The notes: a model not told the origin generated them from the sequence alone. 14,503 nt of DNA from Bacteroidales bacterium (GCA_007132365.1 SLOS01000072.1:1-14503), one strand, 5' to 3'; counted from the stretch's first letter, positions 1 through 9,229 are shown. Numbers and translations: made by a program.

Positions 1-1185
1 CATAACCCAATTTATCCAAGCGATTTTCAAAAAGGTTTTTATAATGGTGAAAGGGATATTGTGACAGTTGATGAAGGTACGGTGGTGGAAAAAAAATTCG
101 GGAGCAACTCCACTTTTATCGGAGTAAACGAAGCCCTGGTTCCGCGTGCTTTCAGCAGTGTTACAGGACCTGTATATCTGCAGAGGGGATATTCCACGGT
201 GATGTATGCTATTGAGAATTCCGGACTTCTGCCCACGCTGAAGAGAAGGAATCAGGACTATCTGTTTTTTGTCGAATCTGATGCAAATTTACGTCTGGAT
301 TCATCACTTATCTATAATCCGCAAAACCAGAGTTTTCTGGCATGGCAGGTACCACCGCCGGGAGGTGTTGCACAGGCTTTCGGCATTTCAACAAGAGACC
401 TGAGGACACTGCTTTTAAACCACATCGGCACAACCATACCAACCGGGCATGCAAGAAAAGAGTTCATTCCTAACCTGGCAGGCAATTATATTATTATTAA
501 TAATGAAACCGGTGAGGTTCGCGGTCCGCAACCAACAACTTCAGGATTTAGAGGGTATATGGCAATGCCAAATTATCCGAGACAGATCAGCATAAATGCC
601 GACAACGGTATTACATATGACATTGATAACTGGCTTAGTTTTGGGTCTCCGGACATATATACTGCTATTTCAGTCAATTATCCACAATTTCACAACCTTA
701 TCAGAAGAGCAGGGTTAGCTTTGGAGCAACAATACCGTTACAGTTTTATTTCCGAGAATCAATTCTACAGTATTTTCGTGCCATCCGCAGAAGCCATTGA
801 AGCCTCCGGCGCCAATAACCTGGCTGCCAATAGTAAGGCGCTCAGGGATTTTGTAATGCTGCACTTTGTTCAGGGCGACGTCATATTTACCGATGGCAGA
901 AAGTCCCCCGGATACTACGAAACAGCCAGAATAGATGAAAGATCAACCCAGTTTAACATAGTTTATACAAGTATCTATATAAACCCGGGTTATGACATTA
1001 TCGAATTCCCCGACAGGGATGGAAATAATTTCGTGACCGTTAATGAATCAGATGCCTCGAATTTGCTGACCGGGCGAACCATTGTCGAAGGTTCGGGACC
1101 GCAGACGATCCCTAATGCGGTTAACCAGGGCGTCGTTCATGAAATAAACAGGGCGTTTTCCCTGGAGCTCATGGATACCAAATGA
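1..1185 (+). CDS. Fasciclin (FAS1) repeat protein, 3' part only
   Basis: The frame is open from base 1, so this is the C-terminal 394 residues of a longer protein. A GTG at 61 is in frame but is not taken as the start, because coding sense continues upstream of it. Counting from window codon 1, I read the tail of one FAS1 domain (to about 55), then a FAS1 domain at about 60-215 (GYSTVMYAIE, DYLFFVESDANL), then a clear last FAS1 domain at about 218-388. The last domain has the H1-like motif FYSIFVPSAEAI, the mid motif FVMLHFVQG and the closing motif NQGVVHEINRAF. FAS1 is an extracellular adhesion and ligand-binding fold. The signal peptide is outside the window; a lipoprotein anchor is expected from the neighbouring FAS1 genes but is not seen. 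The stop lies 111 nt before the SusC start on the same strand, which fits co-transcription. The family call is good; the ligand is unknown. Confidence 0.85.
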   Translation, partial: HNPIYPSDFQKGFYNGERDIVTVDEGTVVEKKFGSNSTFIGVNEALVPRAFSSVTGPVYLQRGYSTVMYAIENSGLLPTLKRRNQDYLFFVESDANLRLDSSLIYNPQNQSFLAWQVPPPGGVAQAFGISTRDLRTLLLNHIGTTIPTGHARKEFIPNLAGNYIIINNETGEVRGPQPTTSGFRGYMAMPNYPRQISINADNGITYDIDNWLSFGSPDIYTAISVNYPQFHNLIRRAGLALEQQYRYSFISENQFYSIFVPSAEAIEASGANNLAANSKALRDFVMLHFVQGDVIFTDGRKSPGYYETARIDERSTQFNIVYTSIYINPGYDIIEFPDRDGNNFVTVNESDASNLLTGRTIVEGSGPQTIPNAVNQGVVHEINRAFSLELMDTK

Positions 1186-1296
1186 CCAGCTGACATTTAA
1201 CAATCAGATTGAACACCCATGCTAAAGTCTTAACATACAACGAGCATGATCATGAACAGGCCACAACAACAGAAAGGTACAGATGAAAAATTCATA

Positions 1297-4200
1297 ATGA
1301 AAATGAAAAATACTAAAAAATCCGTTATCCTGTTTTTAGCGGTATTCAGCTTTTTTCAGGCCTCGGCCCAGCAACAGCATGTCGTCAGGGGCAGGATCTA
1401 TGATATAAGTGATAAGACAACCATAGTAGGAGCCAACATTATCGAATATGACAGCGATGACCGTGTTGTAAACGGAGCAGTATCGAATGTAAATGGTGAC
1501 TTCGTCCTGCAAATGCAAAATCCCGGAAATACAGTAAGGATAAGTGTGATCGGTTATGAAATAAAGGAGATCACGCCCGATTTCACTACTCCCATGACAA
1601 TTGAACTTCAGTCTGCCACCGTGCAGTTTGAAGAGGTAACAATTACTGCACGGGCAAGGGATCACAGCAGGCTTACAAATATTGATGAAAGGGATGATGC
1701 CTCTTCAACAGTAAGAATTGATATGCAGGAGATGCAGGGTGCAGGTTTTGTTTCGGCTGCCGATGCATTGCAGGGGAGGGTTACCGGAATGGATATTATC
1801 GCCGCTTCAGGGGATCCCGGTGCAGGTTCCCAGATCGTGATCAGGGGACTAAGTTCCATGGGCAACAGCAGACCGCTGATTGTGATAGACGGTATTCCAC
1901 AGTCCAGAATTGCCCAGGATTTTGACCTTGCATCAGCCGATGTGGAAGATATCAGTAACCTGATAAATATAGCCCTTCAGGATATAAGATCCATCTCAAT
2001 CCTGAAAGATGGTGCTTCAACTGCCATATATGGTTCCAGTGGTGCAGACGGTGTATTGCTTATTGAAACCCACCAGGGACGACTGGGACAGGTACAATTT
2101 GATTACCAGTACAGGAACAGTTTAAATTTCCAGCCTGCTCCCATACCTATGCTGAACGGTGATGAATATATCATGCTGCAGCTTGAACAATGGCACAACA
2201 GCCGGGGTGTTTTTGTGGTGCCACCTGAAATTGCCTTTGACAGGGACTTTTCCGACTTTTACAACTATTCGGCAAATACCGACTGGCTGGGAGTCATCAC
2301 ACAAAACTCGGTTTCACATGACCACTATTTCAGTCTGAGCGGGGGTGGCGAAAGAACCAGATATTTTACTTCATTTGGTTACATGAACGAAGGCGGGACC
2401 ACCATAAACACTTCTGCACAACGGTTTTCCACAAGGGTTAATCTTGACTATTTCCTTTCCCGGCGGTTTGTATTCACGGTTCAGTTTAACTACACCAACA
2501 ATCAGTTTGAGCGTAATCTAACCTTTAATCAATGGGATCGTAATAATGTAAATATCAGGGAGGTGGCGTATATCAAAGCGCCGAACATGAGTATATGGGA
2601 ATATGATGCCTTCGGAAACCTTACGGGAGAGTATTTTAACCCCATCAACAGCTACCAGGGAAGCGGCCAGGAATATTTCAACCCGGTCGCCGTCTCGAAC
2701 CTGGGCAGGAATGACCGGGATGAAAACAGCCTTGAAAACACGTTCCGGGTCCGCTACAGTTTCAATGACTGGCTTACCTTCCGCGAAACCATATCTTTCC
2801 AGTATAATGGAAACAAGGAAAAAAGGTTTCTTCCCTACAGCGCCCTGGGCACCGACTGGCTGGCATGGACGGTAAACAGGGCAGAAGAAGGAAATGGCAA
2901 CAGTACCTCCATACGCTCGGAAACCCAGCTGGCATTCAACTCGCCCTGGGAACCCGACAGACATGATTTTTCAGGTGCCCTGACCTGGATCACCAACCAG
3001 TCTTCCTATGAATGGATGAACCTCCAGGCCAATAAAATACCCAGTACAGAAATTCAGGATCCGGCTGTTGGTGGTCAAATAAACTGGATTGGTTCAGGCT
3101 CAGGCGAAACAAGGGAACTGGGGGCACTGGCAAACCTTAATTACAAACTCCTTGATCGCTACATGATTCAAACCATTCTCCGGGCAGATGCTCACTCTTC
3201 ATTCGGGTCATCACACCGCTGGGGACTGTTCAAAGGTGTTTCGCTGGGATGGCGCTTCTCCAGCGAGGAATTTTTAAGTACTGCTACCTGGCTGGGTGAA
3301 AGTATGTTCAGGGTCAGCTGGGGAGTTTCAGGCAGACAACCCACCGATGCCTACGCCCGTTTTGCAAGATATGAATCTGTGGGCAGTGGTAATTACCTTA
3401 CCTTTCCTGCCATCGGGCCGCAACAGGTGCAACTTAACAACCTTCAATGGGAAAGCATTACTTCCTATGATATGGGTATAGATCTGAATTTGTTTGATGA
3501 CAGGGTATTTCTCACAGCAGAAGTATACGAAAAAATTACTGAAGATCTGCTGTTTGAGAGATATGATATTCCCACCTCATCAGGATTCAACCAGCTCAGA
3601 TTTTTAAACGGAGGCGAGCTTCATAACAGGGGCTGGGAGTTTTTAATCGATTACAGGATAATCAGGAGCGCGGACTGGAGGTGGTCTGTTAATTTCAACA
3701 CCACCCAGAATACCAACAGGTTCAACAGGCTGCCTGAAAATTTTAATACCGAGCAGTCCACAGCAATTGGAAATGGCGATTATCCAAGAAGGGTAGTTGA
3801 AGGAGAACCCATTGGTTCGTTTTTCGGATTCAGGTATAAGGGGGTTTATCCCACAGATGCAGATGCCTATGCCAGGGATGCAAATGGTAACGTACTGTAT
3901 GACAGCCAGGGAAATCCAATACCGATGACCTATCTGGGCACTTATACCTTCCGCGGCGGAGATGCTGTCTATGAAGACATTAACAATGATGGCCAGATAG
4001 ACCTCAATGACGTGGTCTATATTGGTGATTCGAATCCCCGTTTCACGGGTGGATTCGGTAGTTCTCTCAGGTACAAGAACTTTGACCTTAATATCAATTT
4101 CCATTACCGTATTGGTTTCGACATTATCAACCTGGTAGCCATCCAGACCGAAGGCATGCTTGACCGGAATAACCAGAGTAAGGCAGTACTGAGCAGATGG

Positions 4201-4539
4201 CGTGTTCAGGGACAGGATGAGCCGGGAATAATACCCAGGGCATACCTGGACCATCCGGCCAACAACCTGGGATCGGACAGATACGTGGAGAGAGGCGATT
4301 TTTTGCGGGTAAACAGTGTCCAATTACGTTACAGGCTTGATGACAGGTTCGCTCAAAGGATAAATGCGCGGACAGTTAATATTTCGCTCAGCGCGCGTAA
4401 CCTTTATACATTTACCAACTATTCAGGACAGGATCCTGAAGTTGGGCAGGATGCAAGCAACCCTTTCTGGATTGGTGTTGACAGGGCCAATACCCCTCCG
4501 CCAAGAGTTACTACACTAACTATAAATGTTGGTTTCTGA
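1297..4539 (+). CDS. SusC/RagA-type TonB-linked outer-membrane transporter (first copy)
   Basis: This predicted 1,080-residue beta-barrel importer would be gated by its SusD partner and energised by TonB-ExbBD. I chose ATG 1297 because it puts a normal signal peptide at the N-terminus (KNTKKS, hydrophobic VILFLAVFSFF, cleavage near ASA/Q). An in-frame ATG at 1246 would add 17 hydrophilic residues, and ATG 1303 is also possible. Domains: carboxypeptidase-regulatory-like fold at about 28-110; TonB-box-like FEEVTITA at 111-118; plug at about 135-265 with IRGLSS at 182 and LKDGASTAIYGSSG at 236; then the barrel to the C-terminus. A canonical Asp/Asn loop (D-I-N-N-D-G-Q-I-D, 894-902) occurs in the SusC position before the final strands. 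The protein ends LTINVGF with the terminal Phe expected of a BAM signal. No STN domain is present, so FecR/sigma-type signalling is not suggested. The length is typical for SusC. The substrate is unknown. Confidence 0.95.
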   Translation: MKMKNTKKSVILFLAVFSFFQASAQQQHVVRGRIYDISDKTTIVGANIIEYDSDDRVVNGAVSNVNGDFVLQMQNPGNTVRISVIGYEIKEITPDFTTPMTIELQSATVQFEEVTITARARDHSRLTNIDERDDASSTVRIDMQEMQGAGFVSAADALQGRVTGMDIIAASGDPGAGSQIVIRGLSSMGNSRPLIVIDGIPQSRIAQDFDLASADVEDISNLINIALQDIRSISILKDGASTAIYGSSGADGVLLIETHQGRLGQVQFDYQYRNSLNFQPAPIPMLNGDEYIMLQLEQWHNSRGVFVVPPEIAFDRDFSDFYNYSANTDWLGVITQNSVSHDHYFSLSGGGERTRYFTSFGYMNEGGTTINTSAQRFSTRVNLDYFLSRRFVFTVQFNYTNNQFERNLTFNQWDRNNVNIREVAYIKAPNMSIWEYDAFGNLTGEYFNPINSYQGSGQEYFNPVAVSNLGRNDRDENSLENTFRVRYSFNDWLTFRETISFQYNGNKEKRFLPYSALGTDWLAWTVNRAEEGNGNSTSIRSETQLAFNSPWEPDRHDFSGALTWITNQSSYEWMNLQANKIPSTEIQDPAVGGQINWIGSGSGETRELGALANLNYKLLDRYMIQTILRADAHSSFGSSHRWGLFKGVSLGWRFSSEEFLSTATWLGESMFRVSWGVSGRQPTDAYARFARYESVGSGNYLTFPAIGPQQVQLNNLQWESITSYDMGIDLNLFDDRVFLTAEVYEKITEDLLFERYDIPTSSGFNQLRFLNGGELHNRGWEFLIDYRIIRSADWRWSVNFNTTQNTNRFNRLPENFNTEQSTAIGNGDYPRRVVEGEPIGSFFGFRYKGVYPTDADAYARDANGNVLYDSQGNPIPMTYLGTYTFRGGDAVYEDINNDGQIDLNDVVYIGDSNPRFTGGFGSSLRYKNFDLNINFHYRIGFDIINLVAIQTEGMLDRNNQSKAVLSRWRVQGQDEPGIIPRAYLDHPANNLGSDRYVERGDFLRVNSVQLRYRLDDRFAQRINARTVNISLSARNLYTFTNYSGQDPEVGQDASNPFWIGVDRANTPPPRVTTLTINVGF

Positions 4540-4571
4540 GATTAGTGAAAAAGGTAATAAAGATAATAAAT

Positions 4572-6038
4572 ATGAAAAAAATTAAATATCTGTTAATTGC
4601 CCCTCTGTTATTTGTTCAGGTCGCATGTAATGAATGGCTTGAGTTACTTCCACCCGAGGGCCTTACCAGGGAGCATTTCTGGCAGACCAAGGAGGAAGTG
4701 GAAGCAGTAGTTATGGGTGCCTACGAATCGCTGAGGAGTATGGACGGACATCTTTTCAGGCTGGGCGAACTCCGCGCCGACATGATCATGGACGGCGGCA
4801 ATATGTCGGCCAATGAACGCAGAATTATGAATGGTAACATTTACCCGGATAATGGCCTGACCAACTGGGATCGGTTCTATGTTGTAATCAACTACTGTAA
4901 TGAAGTAATTGAAAATGCACCAAGAGTGCAGCAAAGAGATGATACATTTACCGATTTCCAGCTCCGGGGCTACCTTGCAGAAGCTCATTTTCTACGGGCA
5001 TTGAGTTATTTTTACCTTGTAAGGATATTTAAAGATGTACCGCTTGTTCTCCAATCAACTGAAAGCGATGATGCAGACATTTATTTGCCAAAAACCGGCG
5101 GATATGAAATCCTTGATCACATTACCAGTGATCTGAAACAATTCCGAGGTTTTGCCCCTGTTGAAGGATACCGGACCATTGCTGAAAACAAGGGAAGGGC
5201 AACAAGGGCAGCCTACGATGCTTTGCTGGCGGATATTGCCCTCTGGCAGTTCGATTACGAAGCAGTGATCAGTCACGTAGAGCGGATAGAAAATGCTGAT
5301 AACCATCTCCTCCTTATCAGCTCCCGGTGGTTTGAACTGTTTCATCCCGGTAACACCGCAGAAAGTATTTTTGAGCTGCAGTTTAACGATAACCTGGGAC
5401 AGCAGAACAGCCTATACGGCATGACGAACAGGAATGCCAATAATTATGACCCCAGTCAGACTGCCATTCAGATGTTTGGTAAGCGCTATGCAAGAGAGCT
5501 TTACAGGGGAGAGGATGCATCGATCAAGAGATACGGAGAAGATGAATTCATTATCTGGAAATATGTAGGCCTTGCGGGAGATGGTATGTCTGCACGACCG
5601 GGCTTCCTGCAGCAAAGCGCCAATTTTATTATTTACCGCTATGCCGATGTGCTTTTAATGAAAGCTGAGGCGCTTTCACAACTTGGACGGTTTCAGGAAG
5701 CACTTGAAATCATAAACCTGATCCGTAACCGGGCAGACGTTCCTACCATAAGCCTGCCTGACTCGGAAACAGCTTACGAAGACGCAATTATGAATGAAAG
5801 GGCTCTTGAATTTGCATACGAGGGCAAAAGGTGGTTTGACCTCCTGCGAATGGGCAGAAGAAATAATTATGCACGGAAGAATGTACTGATCAATATACTT
5901 GTCAGTAATGTACCTTCAACACAAAAAAGAATACTGGCCATGAAACTTAACAATCCCCTGGGATGGTATCTTCCGATTTATGAGTCAGAAATAGAACGTA
6001 ACAAAAATCTGGACCAGAATCCTTATTACTCTTTTTAG
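4572..6038 (+). CDS. SusD/RagB-family substrate-binding lipoprotein (first copy)
   Basis: This 488-residue outer-membrane lipoprotein would cap the upstream SusC and bind its ligand at the cell surface. I prefer ATG 4572 over an in-frame GTG at 4545: from 4572 the leader is MKKIKYLLIAPLLFVQVAC, a standard signal II peptide with Cys19. The -3 residue is Gln (QVAC), which is unusual for a lipobox. The N-terminal SusD-like domain starts with the typical WLELLPPEG and contains TPR helices (YLAEAHFLRALSYFYLVR, about 134-151). The C-terminal RagB/SusD domain shows FIIYRYADVLLMKAEAL (about 352-368) and MNERALEFAYEGKRWFDLLR (about 407-426), and the protein closes with a C-terminal WYLPIYESEI segment. 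The gap of 32 nt after the SusC stop supports a paired unit. The length is ordinary for the family. Confidence 0.95.
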   Translation: MKKIKYLLIAPLLFVQVACNEWLELLPPEGLTREHFWQTKEEVEAVVMGAYESLRSMDGHLFRLGELRADMIMDGGNMSANERRIMNGNIYPDNGLTNWDRFYVVINYCNEVIENAPRVQQRDDTFTDFQLRGYLAEAHFLRALSYFYLVRIFKDVPLVLQSTESDDADIYLPKTGGYEILDHITSDLKQFRGFAPVEGYRTIAENKGRATRAAYDALLADIALWQFDYEAVISHVERIENADNHLLLISSRWFELFHPGNTAESIFELQFNDNLGQQNSLYGMTNRNANNYDPSQTAIQMFGKRYARELYRGEDASIKRYGEDEFIIWKYVGLAGDGMSARPGFLQQSANFIIYRYADVLLMKAEALSQLGRFQEALEIINLIRNRADVPTISLPDSETAYEDAIMNERALEFAYEGKRWFDLLRMGRRNNYARKNVLINILVSNVPSTQKRILAMKLNNPLGWYLPIYESEIERNKNLDQNPYYSF

Positions 6039-6098
6039 CAAAAGAACAATCACCAAACTTTAAATGAAAATTTAACATTTGAAACAAAATATAAACAA

Positions 6099-7661
6099 AT
6101 GAAAAAGGGAATAATCTTAACAAGCATCATTTTTATCATCCTCGGATCACTTTCGTGTGAAGACGACCCGATAGAGGCAGGTTTTGAGGATATGATAAAT
6201 ATGTCCATATACGATTATATTCTTGAACACAAAGATAAATTTTCGAGTTTTCTCCGGATTCTTGAAAAAGGGGGGATTGATAAAACTCTGAGTGCATATA
6301 ATCCCCGGGGAATTGGATATACTCTGTTCTTACCCGATAATGAAGCTGTAAGCAGGTACATTGATAATCACCGGCAGTTTAATTCATTGGATGAGTTGCT
6401 TAACGATCCTTTATATGCTGCAAATCTTGGGAAATATCATGTTCTGAATATAGGCATTCACTCCAATGATTTTCCTTTCGGAGCTTTTCCCGAAACCACC
6501 CTTTCAGATGATCTGCTTACCGTGAGTTTCATAATTGAAACCGATACGTCTTATTATATGATAAACAACCAGGCGCCCGTAACTCTACCCAATATTGAGG
6601 TTTCCAACGGTTTCATCCATCTTCTGGGGAATACACTTGAGCCTGTTTCGCTTACTACATATCAATGGCTTGAGCTTCATGACGAGTACTCAATCTTTAA
6701 GGAAGCAGTAGATTTAACAGGTTTTGATGAGATTACCAACATCAACACAAAAGATGAATCCGCTAATAACCGGCCATTTACCCTGCTGCTTGAACATAAC
6801 TCCATCTATCACAAACATGGCGTGCATTCGATTGAAGATCTAATTGAAGAAATCAGCCCTGATAATCATGACTATACAAATCCATCCAACCCTCTTTACA
6901 ATTATGTAGGTTACCACATGCTTACAGGCAACTATTTTATTGACGATTTTGTAGATAATGCAACCAATTACAGTACTTATGGAGAAGTACCACTGAACAT
7001 AAACGGCCTCGGAAACGATATTCTTATTAACAGGGGGAAAGAGGTTTTCGACATCATTATCCACGGTCCTGATACAACAATAATAGACTGGATCGGATTC
7101 AATTACGATGCCAGCAACGTTCTCACCCAAAGTGGTGTGATTCATTTTATTGACCGGATGATGAGGCCTGTCCCCCCATCCAGGGCCATACTGAATTTCG
7201 GATTTTGGGAGGAACCCTATTTAAATCAGTTCAGGAACGAGTTGGGTGAATTTATTATTGAAGAACCCTCTGCTTTGTCAGTTATAGAATTTTCAGGTGA
7301 AGACCTCTATTATGTTAAAAGAAGTCCCGGTGAGACTAACGCCTGGAATAATGATTACCTTCTCATTGACGGTGATTTTTCAATCAGTTACACGGTTCCA
7401 AAAATTGTCCAGGGCAGATACAGGGTTATCCTCAGGGCTGAAAGGCTGAATACACAGAATGCTGTGGTTGAAGTCTTCATTGATGGAGCAAAAATTGGAG
7501 GGTTAGTCGATTTATCTACCGGGGGAAGTGCAAATAACCCGTTCCAGAATACCGTGCTCGGAACCATCGATTTTACCAGATACGATAATCATGTCATCAC
7601 GGTAAGAGCTTTAATACCGGGAAACTTTCAATGGGATCAGATCAGGTTTGAACCCTTTTAA
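6099..7661 (+). CDS. Lipoprotein with two FAS1 domains and a C-terminal jelly-roll-like domain
   Basis: This is a 520-residue predicted surface lipoprotein. The leader MKKGIILTSIIFIILGSLSC gives Cys20, followed directly by acidic residues (EDD). Acidic residues just after the Cys resemble the lipoprotein export signal described in some Bacteroidota, so surface exposure is plausible. FAS1 domain 1 (about 37-185) shows YTLFLPDNEAV at 74-84, GKYHVLNIG at 111-119 and NGFIHLLGNTL at 170-180. FAS1 domain 2 (about 197-358) shows RPFTLLLEHNSIY at 225-237, YHMLTGNYF at 272-280 and SGVIHFIDRMMRP at 345-357. Residues about 395-520 form a beta-rich module (GRYRVILRAERL, VEVFIDGAKIGG, closing WDQIRFEPF) that resembles CBM6/35-type or malectin-like folds; that assignment is by pattern only. 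It follows SusD after 60 nt and precedes a second FAS1 lipoprotein by 14 nt. I infer a surface ligand-binding role. Confidence 0.85.
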   Translation: MKKGIILTSIIFIILGSLSCEDDPIEAGFEDMINMSIYDYILEHKDKFSSFLRILEKGGIDKTLSAYNPRGIGYTLFLPDNEAVSRYIDNHRQFNSLDELLNDPLYAANLGKYHVLNIGIHSNDFPFGAFPETTLSDDLLTVSFIIETDTSYYMINNQAPVTLPNIEVSNGFIHLLGNTLEPVSLTTYQWLELHDEYSIFKEAVDLTGFDEITNINTKDESANNRPFTLLLEHNSIYHKHGVHSIEDLIEEISPDNHDYTNPSNPLYNYVGYHMLTGNYFIDDFVDNATNYSTYGEVPLNINGLGNDILINRGKEVFDIIIHGPDTTIIDWIGFNYDASNVLTQSGVIHFIDRMMRPVPPSRAILNFGFWEEPYLNQFRNELGEFIIEEPSALSVIEFSGEDLYYVKRSPGETNAWNNDYLLIDGDFSISYTVPKIVQGRYRVILRAERLNTQNAVVEVFIDGAKIGGLVDLSTGGSANNPFQNTVLGTIDFTRYDNHVITVRALIPGNFQWDQIRFEPF

Positions 7662-7675
7662 AAATCAATCAGGTA

Positions 7676-9229
7676 ATGTTTAAACAGATGAAGCATAATT
7701 ATTACAGATTCGGAGTCATCATAATAATGATTATTATGATCACGGGTTGTTTGGAAAAATGGCAGGATCATTATGATACAATTCCTGAAACCGTAAATCA
7801 AAATGTATGGGAAGCAATCCAGAACAACCCTGACTTGTCGTTGTTCGCGGGTTATATCAAAGAATTGCAATATGATACACTGTTTCTGTCAGATGACCCC
7901 TTTACGCTTTTTATTCCTACAAATCAGGCTGTTACAGAATTTGTAGATACAGCATCCATTACAGCCTCTGTGCTTGACTACCATTTTTCCAGGCACTTTA
8001 TTCAATCGAGCAGCGTTCGGGGCAAAATAAAAATACAAACACTTGCTGAAAAATTCGCGTTGCTTGATAATACCGGAAATAACCTTCAGTTCGATGGTAT
8101 TCCGGTAATTTATGAAAGTCCGTTGTATAATAACGGAAAATATTTCACCATGCAGAAAGTGGGTTATCCCCGGCCTAACATTTATGAATATTTTGCAGCA
8201 AACAACCCTGTCTTCAAATATTATATCGATTCGCAGGATTCCATTATAGTGGACATGGAAAAAAGCCGCCCGCTTGGTTTTGACGAAGAGGGGAACACCA
8301 TATATGATACCGTTGCAATTATTTATAACGAATTTGAAGAATTTTTTTTCCCGGTACGTGAAGAATTGAGATACAGAACTGCGACCATTGTGTTTCCCAA
8401 TGAAAATGAATATAATGAGGCATTGACAAATATGGCACTCTACCTGGGCAGCTACCAGGATTACAGTGAAGTCCCGCTCGATTGGCAAAATAAAATCCTT
8501 ATTCCCCACTTGTTGAAGCAGGGTGTGTTTGAAAACATGATTGAGGAGGTTACTTTCTTAACACCAACCAAAAGGGACACGGTTAAAATGAAAAATATCC
8601 TGGGAGACAGCGTGGTAATAGATTACAGGGTTGCTCAAAAAGTGCTTTGCAGCAATGGATATGTTTACAGTTACGAAAACTTTGAGATTCCGGATACGTT
8701 ATACAAGGGTTCGGTTAATTTTGAGGCTGAGAGTCTGGTGAGAGAAACAGGGATCAACAGATATGCATGGAGAGAATCAGCTAAAGTTGAAAGCGATATG
8801 GCTTTTACACCTCAACGGGATTTTAACCTTCACGCATCCAATGATTCCCTGCTCAGAGTGTCGTTCCCAGTTAATTATACCGGCGCATTTTCCCTTGAAT
8901 TCTATGTCAGGAACCTTTTCCCGAGAAAATACCTGATGGTGGTAGGGACAAACATAAACCTCGGCGGTATTTATGATATTTATGTTAACGATGAACTGGT
9001 AAGGCACATGGATTGGGGTGATTATCAATACCAGCAGGGGATGCTATGGAGCGTAACAGGCACTAAAAGATATATACCGAAAGGCACATATAATAAATTT
9101 GATGCGTTTGTTGATAACAAAGCTGATTATGGGGAAACCAGGATAAAATTTGTATACAGGGGGCCGGGCACCGTTTTGCATAAAGGTCTGGCCATTGATA
9201 ATCTTGTATTTGTGCCATATGATTTTTAA
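7676..9229 (+). CDS. Lipoprotein with FAS1 domains and a C-terminal carbohydrate-binding-like domain
   Basis: This 517-residue predicted lipoprotein has a clear lipobox, ITGC with Cys25, after a hydrophobic core made almost entirely of Ile and Met. ATG 7688 (residue 5) is an alternative start. FAS1 domain 1 (about 43-170) is recognisable by NVWEAIQNNPDLSLF and DPFTLFIPTNQAVTEF (75-90). A second, divergent FAS1 domain (about 168-340) has TATIVFPNENEYNEAL at 235-250 and SNGYVYSYENF at 326-336, and it carries an extra segment at about 195-230 with repeated acidic and aromatic residues. Residues about 344-517 begin with VNFEAES, like the EAE start of CBM6-type modules, and end AIDNLVFVPYDF, so a beta-sandwich binding domain is likely. 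This gene and its upstream neighbour share the same domain order but differ clearly in sequence, so they are not a recent duplication. The stop is 46 nt before the next SusC start. Confidence 0.82.
   Translation: MFKQMKHNYYRFGVIIIMIIMITGCLEKWQDHYDTIPETVNQNVWEAIQNNPDLSLFAGYIKELQYDTLFLSDDPFTLFIPTNQAVTEFVDTASITASVLDYHFSRHFIQSSSVRGKIKIQTLAEKFALLDNTGNNLQFDGIPVIYESPLYNNGKYFTMQKVGYPRPNIYEYFAANNPVFKYYIDSQDSIIVDMEKSRPLGFDEEGNTIYDTVAIIYNEFEEFFFPVREELRYRTATIVFPNENEYNEALTNMALYLGSYQDYSEVPLDWQNKILIPHLLKQGVFENMIEEVTFLTPTKRDTVKMKNILGDSVVIDYRVAQKVLCSNGYVYSYENFEIPDTLYKGSVNFEAESLVRETGINRYAWRESAKVESDMAFTPQRDFNLHASNDSLLRVSFPVNYTGAFSLEFYVRNLFPRKYLMVVGTNINLGGIYDIYVNDELVRHMDWGDYQYQQGMLWSVTGTKRYIPKGTYNKFDAFVDNKADYGETRIKFVYRGPGTVLHKGLAIDNLVFVPYDF
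7718..7740. repeat. Perfect 11-bp inverted repeat inside a signal-peptide coding region
   Basis: The arms ATCATAATAAT (7718-7728) and ATTATTATGAT (7730-7740) are exact reverse complements around a single G at 7729. The repeat lies 42 nt downstream of the start of the second FAS1 lipoprotein gene and encodes residues Ile15 to Ile22 of its signal peptide. All three Ile codons and ATG are used. It could fold as an AT-rich hairpin near the start of translation, or it may simply follow from an Ile/Met-rich leader. Confidence 0.9.

Noticed and set aside
1245..1254. Palindrome CATGATCATG ahead of the first SusC
   Set aside because: It is a 10-bp palindrome occurring once with no linked promoter element or second copy, so an operator call is not supported.
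1246..1296. Upstream in-frame ATG that would lengthen the first SusC by 17 residues
   Set aside because: The added residues are hydrophilic and would displace the signal peptide from the N-terminus. ATG 1297 gives a normal leader.
3643..4323. Long - strand open frame of 226 codons within the first SusC
   Set aside because: It lies entirely antisense to a strongly conserved SusC region and its translation shows no recognisable family pattern. The similar - strand frame at 2518-2964 is rejected for the same reason.
4545..4571. GTG start that would extend the first SusD by nine residues
   Set aside because: ATG 4572 gives a compact signal II peptide, and the GTG lies only 5 nt after the SusC stop with no extra support.
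6066..6098. Possible Bacteroidota promoter-like AACATTTG before the first FAS1 lipoprotein gene
   Set aside because: It misses the TAnnTTTG pattern by one base and has no TTTG-type element at the right distance upstream. The 60-nt gap looks like an ordinary intra-operon spacer.
8342..8349. Run of eight T in the second FAS1 lipoprotein gene, and a run of eight A at 89-96, as possible phase-variation sites
   Set aside because: The T run encodes consecutive Phe codons in an intact frame and the A run lies in an intact frame. Single homopolymers of this length are common in AT-rich genes, with no sign of switching.
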